Shown: positions 49,228 to 59,152, counted from the stretch's first letter. The stretch: DNA of 64,000 bases from Chryseobacterium sp. H1D6B (GCF_029892445.1 NZ_JARXVJ010000001.1:2418001-2482000), one strand, 5' to 3'. Notes: a model not told the origin generated them from the sequence alone. Program-made: numbers and translations.

Positions 49228-50403
49228 ATGATGCTGAAAAAATTTCTATCCATATTTATATTTCTAGGTTTTGTAAGTGCTTTGTCTGCGGGGAATTTAA
49301 AAATAAAAGTATATAATCCCGGACCAAAGGCGATCTTTCCCATTACATCCACCATTATTTATGGAGATAAAGATGCAGTGCTTATAGATGCCCAGTTTCA
49401 AAAGCAGTATGCGGAACAGCTTGTAAAAGAGATAAAAGCTACGGGGAAAAATCTGACAACAGTTTTTATCTCCCACAGTGATCCCGATTTCTATTTTGGA
49501 TTAGACGTCATCAAAAAAGCATTTCCTAATGTGAAGATCATCTCAACTGCCCAGACAGCTTATCTTATTTCGGCTTCTAAAGATGATAAATTAGCAGTAT
49601 GGAAACCGCAGTTAAAAGAAGATGCTCCTTCAGAAATTATCGTTCCCGAGGCGGTAACAAGTATTCCTGATCTGGAGGGAAATAAAATCGAATTGAAACA
49701 GAATCCTGAAGATCCGGCTCACAGTTTCCTGTGGATTCCTTCTTTGAAAACAGTTTTAGGCGGTATATCAGTTTCTATCGGTTCTCATCTTTGGATGGCA
49801 GATACAAAGAATAAAGAAGCTGTTGATCAATGGATCGGGCAGATTGATGCTATGAAATCTTTGAAGCCGGAACAGGTAGTTCCTTCCCATTTTGCAAAAT
49901 TGTCGCTTTCTCCCAGCTCCCTTGATTTTGTTAAAAACTATCTTGATACCTATAAAAAAGCTGCAGCAGAAAATAAAACTTCGGAAGGTATTGTTCAATA
50001 TATGGTGAGCCGATATCCAGATCTTTCCGGAAAAGATGAACTGGTAATGGGTGCAAAAGTATTTCTGGATGAAATGAACTGGGATTTGAAATCACCTTAT
50101 CCTGCAATTGGACATCAGGTTTTGGTAGATTTTGGAACTGCTAAATTCAAGCTGAATTTCAAAGACAATAAAACAATGTCGTTTGAAGGAACCGGCGGAG
50201 CCGTTAAAGGAGTAACAGATGTGGTGCAGTATACTGCTGTAGAAGCAGCAAAAAATGTATTTATGGTCTACTGGCACGAACCTAAAACAGGCGCTAATGT
50301 CACCCATCTTCAAGATTACAATAAAAATACAGTGTATACCAATATTGCAGGAACAGACGGATCTTTCACACATCTGAAAGGAACACTCAATATTATAAAA
50401 TAA
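49228..50403 (+). CDS. Exported MBL-fold metallo-hydrolase
   Basis: A 391-residue protein with a signal peptide (MMLKKFLSIFIFLGFVSALS, cleavage near SAG) and a metallo-beta-lactamase fold in the first 250 residues. The metal motif is reduced to ISHSDPDFYFGLD instead of HxHxDH, so one His is replaced; AHSFLWIP and VVPSHFAKL supply later ligands. The C-terminal 140 residues form a second domain, possibly NTF2/SnoaL-like plus a beta segment. It follows the oxidoreductase gene by 14 bases and likely belongs to the Rrf2 regulon. Confidence 0.88.
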   Translation: MMLKKFLSIFIFLGFVSALSAGNLKIKVYNPGPKAIFPITSTIIYGDKDAVLIDAQFQKQYAEQLVKEIKATGKNLTTVFISHSDPDFYFGLDVIKKAFPNVKIISTAQTAYLISASKDDKLAVWKPQLKEDAPSEIIVPEAVTSIPDLEGNKIELKQNPEDPAHSFLWIPSLKTVLGGISVSIGSHLWMADTKNKEAVDQWIGQIDAMKSLKPEQVVPSHFAKLSLSPSSLDFVKNYLDTYKKAAAENKTSEGIVQYMVSRYPDLSGKDELVMGAKVFLDEMNWDLKSPYPAIGHQVLVDFGTAKFKLNFKDNKTMSFEGTGGAVKGVTDVVQYTAVEAAKNVFMVYWHEPKTGANVTHLQDYNKNTVYTNIAGTDGSFTHLKGTLNIIK

Positions 50404-50416
50404 ATTGTATTCAAAT

Positions 50417-50450
50417 AAAAAAACTGCTGTCAGAGGACAGCAGTTTTTTT
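50417..50450. terminator. Bidirectional terminator between the MBL and M23 genes
   Basis: An A-run, an 8-bp core CTGCTGTC/GACAGCAG with an AGAG loop and a T-run lie between convergent genes. It works in both directions. Confidence 0.88.
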
Positions 50451-50451
50451 G

Positions 50452-51483
50452 TTATAGATTCATAAATAATTTCGGGTTCACCGGAGTATTGTTTTTGTGT
50501 ACTTCATAATGAAGGTGCGGACCTGTAGAGCGCCCTGAATTTCCAGATTTTGCAATCACTTCTCCTACTTTTACTTTCTCATTTGCTTTTACTATAAGCT
50601 GTGATAAATGTCCGTAAAGCGTTGCGAGTCCATTTCCATGAGAAACGATCACACAATTGCCGTATCCGCCTTTCTGTCCTGAAAAGATTACAGTTCCAGC
50701 CGCCGCTGCTCTTACATCAGAACCGAATGCAACGGCAATATCAAGCCCTTTGTGAAACTGCATCTGGTCAGCCTCAGCAGGGGGATTATTTTTTTCAGCA
50801 ACGGTTTTGGAGGCAGTATTATTTGCAACAGCAGCAGTTTTCGTAGAAGGAGCTGCCGGAGCAGGAGCTGTACTTGCTGCTTTTGGGGTAACCATTACTT
50901 TTACTTCTCTTTTCGTTCCGTAGCTGTCAGTGATTTCGATAATTTTTTCAACCGGTTCAGCTTTTACTTCTGGTTTTGGAGCTGCAGCAATGGCAGGCTT
51001 TAAATTGGCAGAAGCAGTTGATTTTACAGATGCATAAACAGTTTTGAAGGGAATAGGATTTTTTCTGATTCCAAAATTAGAAGAAATATAGCCGTCTGTA
51101 GGCATTCCCAGCGGAACCTGCATCAATTTCTTCTGCAGATCGATTAAATACTGGCTGTATCTGTTGGCTTGTTTTGCCAGATAAATTGAATTTGAAATGC
51201 TGTCTTTGCTCAAAACTACCAGCTTTTCGTTTGAAATGTCTTTTGATTTTAGAAAGGAATTTAATTGAGAAACGGTCTGGTCTACTAAACTGAGATCTGT
51301 TTTCATTTTTAAATAATCTACACTGTCCTTTTCAGTGTTTATTTTTACGAGATTCACCTCGTAATTTTTATCATCCTTTTCTGAGAATAATTTGGCAATG
51401 AAAATGCCCTGTGCAAAAACTACTAGTAAAAGTCCGCCGATGAGGAGGTTTACGTTCTTCCTGCTGTTTAGAAATCTCTTCAT
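50452..51483 (-). CDS. M23-family (LytM-type) peptidase, membrane anchored
   Basis: A 343-residue protein with one N-terminal membrane segment (about 12-32), a helical region, an Ala/Pro-rich linker (about 165-235, AASTAPAPAAPSTKTAAVAN) and a C-terminal M23 peptidase domain. Zinc ligands are visible in FHKGLDIAV (H and D) and GPHLHYEVHKNN (HxH). M23 enzymes cleave cell-wall cross-links or, as EnvC/NlpD homologues lacking ligands, activate amidases; the ligands are intact here, so catalysis is expected. It probably acts in the periplasm on peptidoglycan. Confidence 0.93.
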   Translation of the reverse strand: MKRFLNSRKNVNLLIGGLLLVVFAQGIFIAKLFSEKDDKNYEVNLVKINTEKDSVDYLKMKTDLSLVDQTVSQLNSFLKSKDISNEKLVVLSKDSISNSIYLAKQANRYSQYLIDLQKKLMQVPLGMPTDGYISSNFGIRKNPIPFKTVYASVKSTASANLKPAIAAAPKPEVKAEPVEKIIEITDSYGTKREVKVMVTPKAASTAPAPAAPSTKTAAVANNTASKTVAEKNNPPAEADQMQFHKGLDIAVAFGSDVRAAAAGTVIFSGQKGGYGNCVIVSHGNGLATLYGHLSQLIVKANEKVKVGEVIAKSGNSGRSTGPHLHYEVHKNNTPVNPKLFMNL

Positions 51484-51685
51484 ATTAATTTCTCTTAGTA
51501 TTTAACAAAACGGTTTTAAGCCTGCAAATGTAATTAAAAATAACTTTTATGAATTATTTATAATTAAACTTTATATATTCTTATGATTAACGGATTTTTA
51601 AGTGTTTAATTGTATAGAAGTGTTAATTTTTTCAAAAAAAGGATTTTATCATACGTTCTAAAGCACTGTTAAATCTTTGTTTTAA

Positions 51686-51693
51686 TATATTTG
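51686..51693 (+). promoter_or_regulatory. -7 promoter motif of gpsA
   Basis: TATATTTG fits TAnnTTTG and places the transcription start about 51700, 11 bases before the ATG. Confidence 0.6.
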
Positions 51694-51710
51694 CAGTTCA
51701 CATTTCAATT

Positions 51711-52751
51711 ATGTCAAAAAAGAAAACAATTTCAGAATCTTCAAATCCAAAAAAAAATAAAAAGGAAGTTTCCGTAGGAGTTATAGGAAGCGGAAGTTTT
51801 GCGACCGCTATCGTAAAAATGCTTGTTGAAAACTGCAGAGTGGTACACTGGTGTGTAAGAAGTGAGTTTGTAAAAGGAGCGATTGAACTCCGCGGACATA
51901 ATCCGACTTATCTTACGGCGGTGAATTTTAACCTTAAAAATTTAAAACTGACAACAGATGTTAATGAACTTGTTTCAGCTTGTGATGTTGTAGTTTTAGC
52001 CACTCCTTCTATTTATCTTTCGGATACACTGGATAAAATGAATTGTGATTATAAAAATAAAATTTTTGTTTCGGCCATTAAAGGGATCATTCCTAAAGTG
52101 AATGATGTTGTTGCTCATTATTTAAAAGATGAGTTTCAGATTGGTTTCAGAAATCAGGCAGTAATTGCCGGCCCCTGCCACGCAGAAGAAGTGGCAATGG
52201 AAAGATTATCTTATCTTACCATTGCTACTGTAGAAGATGAGGTTTCTGAAAAATTAGCTGATATCTTCAATTCAGATTTTATTAAAGTACATTCCAGTAA
52301 AGATGTACTAGGAAATGAATACAGTGCGATCCTTAAAAATATTTTTGCAATCGGAGCAGGAATCGCCAGCGGATTAGGGTACGGAGATAATTTCACAGCA
52401 GTTTTTGTGTCTAATGCGATCCGTGAGATGGAAACATTCCTGGAGGCCATCTATGAAGCACCTAGAGATGTGAATGAAAGTGCTTACTTAGGGGATTTAT
52501 TGGTGACTGCTTATTCACTGTTCTCGAGAAACAGAAATTTAGGGAATCTTATTGGTAAAGGGTACACTGTAAAATCTGCAATTCAGTCTATGAATATGGT
52601 AGCAGAAGGGTATTACGCCGCCAATTCTATCTATAAAACAGCAAAACAGAAAGATCTTAAACTTCCGATCATTGATACCATCTACGGAATTCTGTATGAA
52701 GGTAAAAATGCTGAGAAACAGTTTAAAAAACTGACTCCAAAATTGAATTAG
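51711..52751 (+). CDS. gpsA: NAD(P)H-dependent glycerol-3-phosphate dehydrogenase
   Basis: A 346-residue cytoplasmic enzyme reducing dihydroxyacetone phosphate to sn-glycerol-3-phosphate for phospholipid synthesis. The nucleotide-binding motif is VGVIGSGSFATAIVKML after a short Lys-rich tail. Further landmarks are VFVSAIKGIIPK, VIAGPCHAEEVAMERLSYLT, GNEYSAILKNIFAIGAGIAS with the catalytic Lys, and GYGDNFTAVFVSNAIREM. Length fits the family, with a modest N-terminal extension. It is monocistronic with a strong terminator. Confidence 0.96.
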   Translation: MSKKKTISESSNPKKNKKEVSVGVIGSGSFATAIVKMLVENCRVVHWCVRSEFVKGAIELRGHNPTYLTAVNFNLKNLKLTTDVNELVSACDVVVLATPSIYLSDTLDKMNCDYKNKIFVSAIKGIIPKVNDVVAHYLKDEFQIGFRNQAVIAGPCHAEEVAMERLSYLTIATVEDEVSEKLADIFNSDFIKVHSSKDVLGNEYSAILKNIFAIGAGIASGLGYGDNFTAVFVSNAIREMETFLEAIYEAPRDVNESAYLGDLLVTAYSLFSRNRNLGNLIGKGYTVKSAIQSMNMVAEGYYAANSIYKTAKQKDLKLPIIDTIYGILYEGKNAEKQFKKLTPKLN

Positions 52752-52779
52752 AACTTATTTTAAAATAAAATTTAAATAT

Positions 52780-52812
52780 AAACATCAGCAAAATTTTGCT
52801 GATGTTTTTTTA
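52780..52812 (+). terminator. Terminator after gpsA
   Basis: AAACATCAGCAAAA/TTTTGCTGATGTTT forms a 14-bp self-complementary stem followed by T residues. Confidence 0.82.
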
Positions 52813-52962
52813 TTTATTAAGCTCAATGGATGTTGTTTGGGAGTGAGATGAAGAACTTGTTGAAACATCTTAATTTCGAAGATAAAAGAACATGTTAAAA
52901 ACGTTAAACACACTTCCTGTCTTAAAACTTTTTACGAAATTAGTAGTAATAAAATTTATGTT

Positions 52963-54468
52963 ATGTCACAATCGCTTACAAGCAGAACACCAAAACCAAA
53001 ATATGACGTTGTCCTCATAGGCGGCGGAATTATGAGTGCCACCTTAGCTACAATACTTCACGAATTTGATCCTAATCTTGAGATTGCTATTTTTGAACGG
53101 CTCGGCAGGTTTGCTAAAGAAAGTACTGCAGCATGGAATAATGCTGGAACCGGCCATTCTGCTTTTTGTGAACTTAATTATACCCCTGAAAAAGAAGATG
53201 GAACGATAGATATTTCTAAAGCAGAAAGTATTGCGGAACAGTTTGAGATTTCAAAACAGTTCTGGTCTTATCTGCTGACTAAAGGATATATTAAAGACCC
53301 AAAAGATTTTATTAATTCCTGCCCGCACATGAGTCTTGTATTTGGCGAAAAAGATGCCGAATATTTAAAAAAACGCCACGCTGCAATGACGGAATCTGTT
53401 TTATTTTCCGGAATGCAGTTTTCAAATGATCATGGAAAATTGAATGAATGGATTCCTTTGGTAATGAGCAAGAGGAATAATTCTGAAGTAATGGCGGCAA
53501 CCAAAATGGATATGGGAACAGATGTGAATTTCGGAACATTGACGAGAAAGATGGGAAGACATTTATTAGAAGATTCTAATGTTGAGGTTTTCTTATATCA
53601 TGAAATAAAAGATATTGATCCTAGAGATAACGGAACTTGGGAAATGAAGGTGAAAGACAGAATCCATAACCACAAACAGGAAGTAACGGCTGATTTTGTA
53701 TTTATCGGAGCAGGCGGATATGCACTTCCATTATTGGAAAGCTCAGATATCAAAGAAAGTCAGGGATACGGAGGTTTTCCAGTTTCTGGAGAATGGTTAG
53801 TTACCCGCAATCCTGAATTAGTAGCAAAGCATCAGGCTAAAGTATATACTCAGGCTACTGTAGATGCACCGCCGATGTCCGTTCCTCATTTGGATCTAAG
53901 AATCATTGATGGAGAAAAAGCATTGCTTTTCGGACCTTTCGCGGGTTTCTCTACCAAATTTTTAAAAGAAGGAAGTTATTTAGATCTGCCTGAAAGTGTC
54001 AATACTAAAAATATAAGATCTCTGTTCGGTGCCTGGTGGCATAATATTCCATTAACAAAATATCTGATTCAGCAGGTTGCGATGACCAAATCTCAAAGAA
54101 TGCAGCATTTAAGAGAATTTGTTAAAGATGCAAAAGAAGAGGATTGGGAATTAAAAATTGCAGGTCAGAGAGTCCAGGTTATTAAAAAAGATGATGAGCA
54201 CGGCGGGAAATTGGAATTCGGAACAGAAGTGGTAGTCAACAAAAAAGGAACAATTGCTTCTCTGCTTGGAGCTTCGCCCGGTGCTTCCACTGCAACCTAT
54301 GCTATGCTGAATGTTTTGGAAAAATGTTTTCCGGAAAAACTTCAAGGAGAATGGAAAGCTAAGCTGCTGGAGATGGTTCCTTCCTATGGACAGAAGCTGG
54401 CCGGCAATCATGAGCTTACTCAAAAAGTTAGAGAATATACAAAAGATAAACTTGAATTGGAATATTAG
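52963..54468 (+). CDS. mqo: Malate:quinone oxidoreductase
   Basis: A 501-residue FAD-dependent membrane-associated enzyme oxidising malate to oxaloacetate with quinone as acceptor. The dinucleotide-binding N-terminus YDVVLIGGGIMSATLATILH is diagnostic, followed by STAAWNNAGTGHSAFCELNY, GTDVNFGTLTRKMGRHL, FIGAGGYALPLLESSDI and LFGPFAGFSTKFLKEGS. C-terminal LLGASPGASTATYAM matches the family FAD-binding end. It replaces or complements NAD-dependent malate dehydrogenase in the TCA cycle. The stop codon TAG forms the first base of a GATAAAA tandem repeat. Confidence 0.96.
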   Translation: MSQSLTSRTPKPKYDVVLIGGGIMSATLATILHEFDPNLEIAIFERLGRFAKESTAAWNNAGTGHSAFCELNYTPEKEDGTIDISKAESIAEQFEISKQFWSYLLTKGYIKDPKDFINSCPHMSLVFGEKDAEYLKKRHAAMTESVLFSGMQFSNDHGKLNEWIPLVMSKRNNSEVMAATKMDMGTDVNFGTLTRKMGRHLLEDSNVEVFLYHEIKDIDPRDNGTWEMKVKDRIHNHKQEVTADFVFIGAGGYALPLLESSDIKESQGYGGFPVSGEWLVTRNPELVAKHQAKVYTQATVDAPPMSVPHLDLRIIDGEKALLFGPFAGFSTKFLKEGSYLDLPESVNTKNIRSLFGAWWHNIPLTKYLIQQVAMTKSQRMQHLREFVKDAKEEDWELKIAGQRVQVIKKDDEHGGKLEFGTEVVVNKKGTIASLLGASPGASTATYAMLNVLEKCFPEKLQGEWKAKLLEMVPSYGQKLAGNHELTQKVREYTKDKLELEY

Positions 54469-54530
54469 ATAAAAGATAAAAGATAAAAGATAAAAGATAA
54501 AAGATAAAAGATAAAAGATAAAAGATAAAA
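54468..54530. repeat. Nine tandem GATAAAA units
   Basis: Sixty-three bases consist of nine perfect copies of the 7-base unit GATAAAA, beginning at the last base of the mqo stop codon. A multiple of seven outside a coding frame will not alter mqo itself, but copy number may vary between strains. Confidence 0.92.
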
Positions 54531-54556
54531 GAGTTTAGTGATAAATTCTTGATAGA

Positions 54557-54588
54557 GCCTTCACCATTTCCGGTGAAGGTTTTTTTAT
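54557..54588 (+). terminator. Terminator after mqo
   Basis: CCTTCACC/GGTGAAGG with an ATTTCC loop and a T-run. The GATAAAA repeat lies between the stop and this hairpin. Confidence 0.82.
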
Positions 54589-54715
54589 GATACTATTTAA
54601 GATACGATAAGAAAATACGACAAGTTCTGTCGCAGTACCTGCTTACATTTGCTGTACGAATATGAACTGATTATGAAATAATGATTAAATACTTTTAACA
54701 ATTATTAAAAAATGT

Positions 54716-54723
54716 TAATTTTG
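54716..54723 (+). promoter_or_regulatory. -7 promoter motif of the T9SS/RHS locus
   Basis: TAATTTTG fits TAnnTTTG and lies 48 bases upstream of the first gene (54772). Confidence 0.58.
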
Positions 54724-54771
54724 CAGAATTTCAATAATAAAACTATCATTAATTTATAATACACTAAATAG

Positions 54772-56313
54772 ATGAAAAAACTCTACATGAGCGTACTGGC
54801 TGTGTGTGTATGCTTCAGTGTGTCTGCGCAGGAAGTGGTCTGGCAGAAGGACATCAAATCCAATACCCAGGATTTTCTAAGCAGGGTGGTTACCACCATC
54901 GACCAGCAGTATTTAATTACAGGAAGTTCCATCCAGGCTTCGAAATTATCATCAGGAAATAGACAGAATAACGGCTACGATTATCATCTTGTAAAACTTG
55001 ACCAGAGGGGAGAAAAGGTCTGGGAAAAGTATTTCTCGGGACAGAATCATGATTTTTTGTCAGCTGCAGTCTCCACACAGGAGGGAGGATTTCTTCTGGC
55101 CGGGACTTCGTATTCAGGGAAAGGGCTTGATAAAAAAGAAGATTCAAAAGGAGGATCAGATATCTGGCTGGTAAAAATCAATGAATTCGGGGATGAGATC
55201 TGGCAGAAAACACTGGGAACTTCTTCTGACGAGGAAGCGAGAGCAGTGATACAGACTGCAGATTTAGGATACTTTGTGGCAGGAAATGTACAGAATGCAG
55301 CGAAAGGTTACGGCTCTAAAGACGTCACGGTGACAAAACTTGATAAAAACGGGAAAGTTCTTTCAGAAATTATATTAGGCGGAAAAGGACTTGATGAAGC
55401 AGAGAAAATGATTCCTACGAAAGACGGAGGTGCTTTAATCGGTATCTACTCAAGAAGCAGTGCCGGCGGAACCAAGAAAACGGAAAACTACGGAGAAGGG
55501 GATTACTGGGTGGTAAAGCTCAGTAAAGAAGGAAAAGTAGAATGGGAGAAGAATTTCGGAGGAAAGGCTGATGACCATTTAAGAACACTTGCCCTGACAA
55601 GTAACGGTTACATTATCGGCGGAGAATCCAGATCAGAAAGATCAGGAAATAAAACTGCCGGAATCGAAGAGGGAACTGACTTGTGGCTGATTTCTTTAAA
55701 TGAGAGAGGAGATGAATTATGGCAGAAATCCTACAATTTCAAAAATAGGGATGTCCTGACGGGGATGAGCGTGCTGCATTCCTCAGATGATAAAACTTCA
55801 AAAGGAATTTTACTGGGAGGCTACACGCAGGCAGAAGGAAGGATTGAAAATGACGACGAGACTTTCTGGATGCTTTATTTAAACCAGGACGGAAAAGAAG
55901 AGTGGAGAAAGTATGTGAAAGGAGAATCGAGAAAGAAGGAGGAAAGGCTTTCAGACCTGATATTAAACAGAGACGGATCAATAATACTGGCAGGAACGAG
56001 TGCAGAGGAATTAGGAAAGGAGAACTGGAAGATCATGAAGTTAGGAGACAGGCAGGTTGACCAGCTGATCGAGAAACAGGATATCAAGATCTACCCGAAT
56101 CCTGTATCAGATTATGCTTATGTAGAAATAGGTTTTGAATTTAAGGAGGCTGATATTACCTTGTACGACATGGGCGGAAGACAGCTTCAGAATTTCAAGA
56201 CAAAGAATAAAGTGACTAAAATCAACACACAGAATCTGATCCAGGGAGCTTATCTGATAAGTATTAAAACGGATACGAATAAATCTGCGAATGCCAAAAT
56301 CATTAAGAAATAA
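54772..56313 (+). CDS. Secreted repeat protein with T9SS type A sorting domain
   Basis: A 513-residue exported protein. A signal peptide (MKKLYMSVLAVCVCFSVSAQ) precedes about seven blade-like repeats of 50-60 residues sharing the pattern W-x-V-K-(L/I)-x-(E/K)-x-G-(D/E/K)-x-x-W-(E/Q)-K, for example DIWLVKINEFGDEIWQKTLG and DYWVVKLSKEGKVEWEKNFG, suggesting a beta-propeller. The C-terminal 80 residues are a type IX secretion sorting domain (IKIYPNPVSDYAYVEIGFEF). It is followed after 10 bases by an RHS-type gene, so it may be part of the export or display of the toxin complex. Confidence 0.92.
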   Translation: MKKLYMSVLAVCVCFSVSAQEVVWQKDIKSNTQDFLSRVVTTIDQQYLITGSSIQASKLSSGNRQNNGYDYHLVKLDQRGEKVWEKYFSGQNHDFLSAAVSTQEGGFLLAGTSYSGKGLDKKEDSKGGSDIWLVKINEFGDEIWQKTLGTSSDEEARAVIQTADLGYFVAGNVQNAAKGYGSKDVTVTKLDKNGKVLSEIILGGKGLDEAEKMIPTKDGGALIGIYSRSSAGGTKKTENYGEGDYWVVKLSKEGKVEWEKNFGGKADDHLRTLALTSNGYIIGGESRSERSGNKTAGIEEGTDLWLISLNERGDELWQKSYNFKNRDVLTGMSVLHSSDDKTSKGILLGGYTQAEGRIENDDETFWMLYLNQDGKEEWRKYVKGESRKKEERLSDLILNRDGSIILAGTSAEELGKENWKIMKLGDRQVDQLIEKQDIKIYPNPVSDYAYVEIGFEFKEADITLYDMGGRQLQNFKTKNKVTKINTQNLIQGAYLISIKTDTNKSANAKIIKK

Positions 56314-56323
56314 ACTAAGGATA

Positions 56324-59146
56324 ATGAAGAAAATAATTAAAATATGGGGCATCGGTCTGGGACTGCTGTCCTCAGCGGTTTATGCTCAAAGCAGTATCAA
56401 TTTTGGAGACTTTCCTAAGCCGGTACCGTCCGTTTCCTCTCTAGCCGCGTATACCAATACACCTGCATCGAATGCTACAGGAATTCCGGAAATATCTTTT
56501 CCTCTAGTGGGGCTCTCATCTTACAATAACGGGGTAAATCTAAGTACGGGCTTATCCTATAATCCGATGAACGTTTCAGAATCTGAACCGGCAAGCCAGG
56601 TAGGAACCGGCTGGTCGCTGTTTGCGGGCGGAGTCATTTCAAGAAGTATCGTTGATGACATTGATGAATTGTATGACAATACGGCTAACAACGAATACTA
56701 TAAAAATGCTTTTGATGATATTTATTACTATAATCTGCCTGGGATTTCGGGTAAATTCAAATTTGTAAGAGATATTACTAGTAATACTTTTAAACTGGTT
56801 AATCTGACTTCCAACAGGATTAAATTAGATTTTACTCCTTCAAGCAACAATGCGACCCTTATTATCGATAAATTCACAATAACTGATACAAAAGGAATTC
56901 AATATATCTTTAATGATTACAGCAGAAGCAACCGGGAGCAGAATATTCACCTGCCGGGTAATAAACTATATAGGTCTGCCTTCTTTTTGACCCAGATAAA
57001 AGATGCCAATAATGTTGAACTGGCGAATTTCTCTTATCAGAAAGACACGAAATATAAGAGTAACGGAATTTCAGTATTTTATGAAACCTGCAAGCTGAAA
57101 ACCATCACCTCTCCGGGATCTGGAAAAATTGAATTTGAGTATTTATATAATGCTGCATTGGAAAATTCGATGAATGATCCGTATCAGGTACAAAAAGTGG
57201 TTCTAAAAGATAATTATAACCATATGATTTCAGGATATGCATTTGAATACACGGCTGTAAACAAAAGAGTGCTTACCAAACTAAAAAAACTGAATAAGAA
57301 TAATGCAGTTTCTGAAACTACAGAATTTGAATACGGTAATGCAGTGGGCATTGGCGTTCCCTCTTATGGAACTGATCCTAATTTACTCTGTCCGGGATTA
57401 TATGTCGGCCCCCCACAGATAGGAATGAACGAGATTCTAAAGAGAGTGATCAGCCCTTCGGGCGGTGTCGTAGAATATAATTTTGAGCAGAATCAAATGT
57501 ATATCGACAGAACAGCACAAAATTATCTGGATACCATTCTCAGCGGTAATGCATTTACAGACCCTGAAGTACAGTATATCAACTCATTTTGGGGGGTAGA
57601 TTACGATACCCATGTTTCAAATAACACCAATTATACATTTACAATTACAGGAACCGCCTCCAAAAGAGTATTTGTTTTATTCGTTGCGGAAGGGCTGTAT
57701 ACAGATTCACCGGTTTGGGATACAAGTACGCCTTATATAATGGGGTATACTATTAAGTCTGGAGGAGCGGTAGTAGGCGGTAACCCGTGCCAGTCTCCAA
57801 ACTACAACGGTAATTATTACGTATTAGATTATACTCTTCCTCCGGGAACTTATACTGTTCAGGTAGGAGGCTCCGGCGGAAAGGGGGGTGTTTATTTTTA
57901 CGAAATAGCCCATATTCCCCAGCCTTTTAAAAACAGTACCCGGGGGATAGGAGTGAGGATTGCCAATATGAAGTATTACAACAGCAGGACCGATACGGCT
58001 CCTGTAAAAACCACGAAATTTGAATATAACAGTTTTACCGACAATAACACTTCAGTAGGATATTCTGTTCTTCCGGATGGAGACGTAAATGCGGCAGGTT
58101 ATATTATTTATAAAAATGTTAAAGTAACCAACGCAGATGATAACAACGGATATGTAAAGTATTATTATAAAATTCCTGACGATTTTCCTAAACAGCCGTA
58201 TCCAGTGAATGGAAATAATGCAAACTTCTGGCCCCAGTATAATATGATAAGCTCCGGACTGCTGGATAAAAAAGAAGTATATGATGCACAGAACAAACTG
58301 CTTGCTTCAGAACTCAGCAGCTACACTTTTGAGGATGTTCCCGATGCTGAAGATTATTTTGTAGGCGGTACAGCATCCAGCAGATTAGGATGGATGAAAA
58401 AACTCGTCAGTACTTCCAAGACCTATTTTGATAACAGCCAGAGTATAGAAGAAACGGCAGAAACTAATTTTAACGTATTTAATTTTGAGGTATCCTCTAC
58501 AAAAAAGATAATGGATGATACTACAGTAGAACAGTTTTTCACCTATCCTGAAACAGGGTATCCTAAACTTGCACTTGCCTACATCAAGAGTCTTCCGGTA
58601 ATCGTTGAAACAAAAACAGATGGAGAATTAGTTTCAAAAACAGAAACTAAATTTGATAATTCGGCTTCAACACTGCCTACAAGCATTATAACAAATAATA
58701 TTAATAACACAGCATCCAAAACAGTCACCATTAATCAGTATGACGATAAAGGAAATGTGCTTCAGTTTACATCTCCTGCAGGGATTTCTACGGCGGTGGT
58801 CTATGGTTATGATAAGACTAAACCTATTGCTAAAATAGAAGGAGCGGCTTATGCACAGGTTTCTTCATTAATGCAGTCTATTGTAGACGCTTCTAATGCA
58901 GATGCGGCAGACCCTTCAAAAGAAGCACTGCTTCTCACAGCACTGGACAATTTTAGAAAATCGGATGCACTGAAAGAGTACCAGATCACTACTTATACTT
59001 ATGATCCGCTCATAGGAGCGACTACTGTAACGCCGCCGAGCGGGATCAGAGAAATCTATCAGTATGATGCAGATAACAGGCTGGACAAAATTGTCAATAT
59101 GAACGGGGTAACCTTGAAACAGTATCAATACAACTATAAACACTAA
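56324..59146 (+). CDS. RHS/YD-repeat-associated secreted protein
   Basis: A 940-residue exported protein, started at 56324 (MKKIIKIWGIGLGLLSSAVY, signal peptide ending AQS); an upstream in-frame ATG at 56291 overlaps the previous gene. The N-terminal portion resembles TcaC/SpvB-like shells of RHS systems (ISFPLVGLSSYNNGVNLSTG, GTGWSLFAGGVISRSIVDDI). The C-terminus has YD/RHS repeats (YDDKGNVLQFTSPAGISTAV, YQYDADNRLDKIVNMNGVTL). It has no toxin domain of its own. It precedes the toxin-bearing RHS gene by 6 bases, and the two probably form one cocoon-like complex. Confidence 0.88.
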   Translation: MKKIIKIWGIGLGLLSSAVYAQSSINFGDFPKPVPSVSSLAAYTNTPASNATGIPEISFPLVGLSSYNNGVNLSTGLSYNPMNVSESEPASQVGTGWSLFAGGVISRSIVDDIDELYDNTANNEYYKNAFDDIYYYNLPGISGKFKFVRDITSNTFKLVNLTSNRIKLDFTPSSNNATLIIDKFTITDTKGIQYIFNDYSRSNREQNIHLPGNKLYRSAFFLTQIKDANNVELANFSYQKDTKYKSNGISVFYETCKLKTITSPGSGKIEFEYLYNAALENSMNDPYQVQKVVLKDNYNHMISGYAFEYTAVNKRVLTKLKKLNKNNAVSETTEFEYGNAVGIGVPSYGTDPNLLCPGLYVGPPQIGMNEILKRVISPSGGVVEYNFEQNQMYIDRTAQNYLDTILSGNAFTDPEVQYINSFWGVDYDTHVSNNTNYTFTITGTASKRVFVLFVAEGLYTDSPVWDTSTPYIMGYTIKSGGAVVGGNPCQSPNYNGNYYVLDYTLPPGTYTVQVGGSGGKGGVYFYEIAHIPQPFKNSTRGIGVRIANMKYYNSRTDTAPVKTTKFEYNSFTDNNTSVGYSVLPDGDVNAAGYIIYKNVKVTNADDNNGYVKYYYKIPDDFPKQPYPVNGNNANFWPQYNMISSGLLDKKEVYDAQNKLLASELSSYTFEDVPDAEDYFVGGTASSRLGWMKKLVSTSKTYFDNSQSIEETAETNFNVFNFEVSSTKKIMDDTTVEQFFTYPETGYPKLALAYIKSLPVIVETKTDGELVSKTETKFDNSASTLPTSIITNNINNTASKTVTINQYDDKGNVLQFTSPAGISTAVVYGYDKTKPIAKIEGAAYAQVSSLMQSIVDASNADAADPSKEALLLTALDNFRKSDALKEYQITTYTYDPLIGATTVTPPSGIREIYQYDADNRLDKIVNMNGVTLKQYQYNYKH

Positions 59147-59152
59147 TAAAGG

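Noticed and set aside
54468..54530. CRISPR array
   Set aside because: The units are seven bases with no spacers; it is a simple tandem repeat. No CRISPR repeat-spacer pattern or cas gene occurs in the window.
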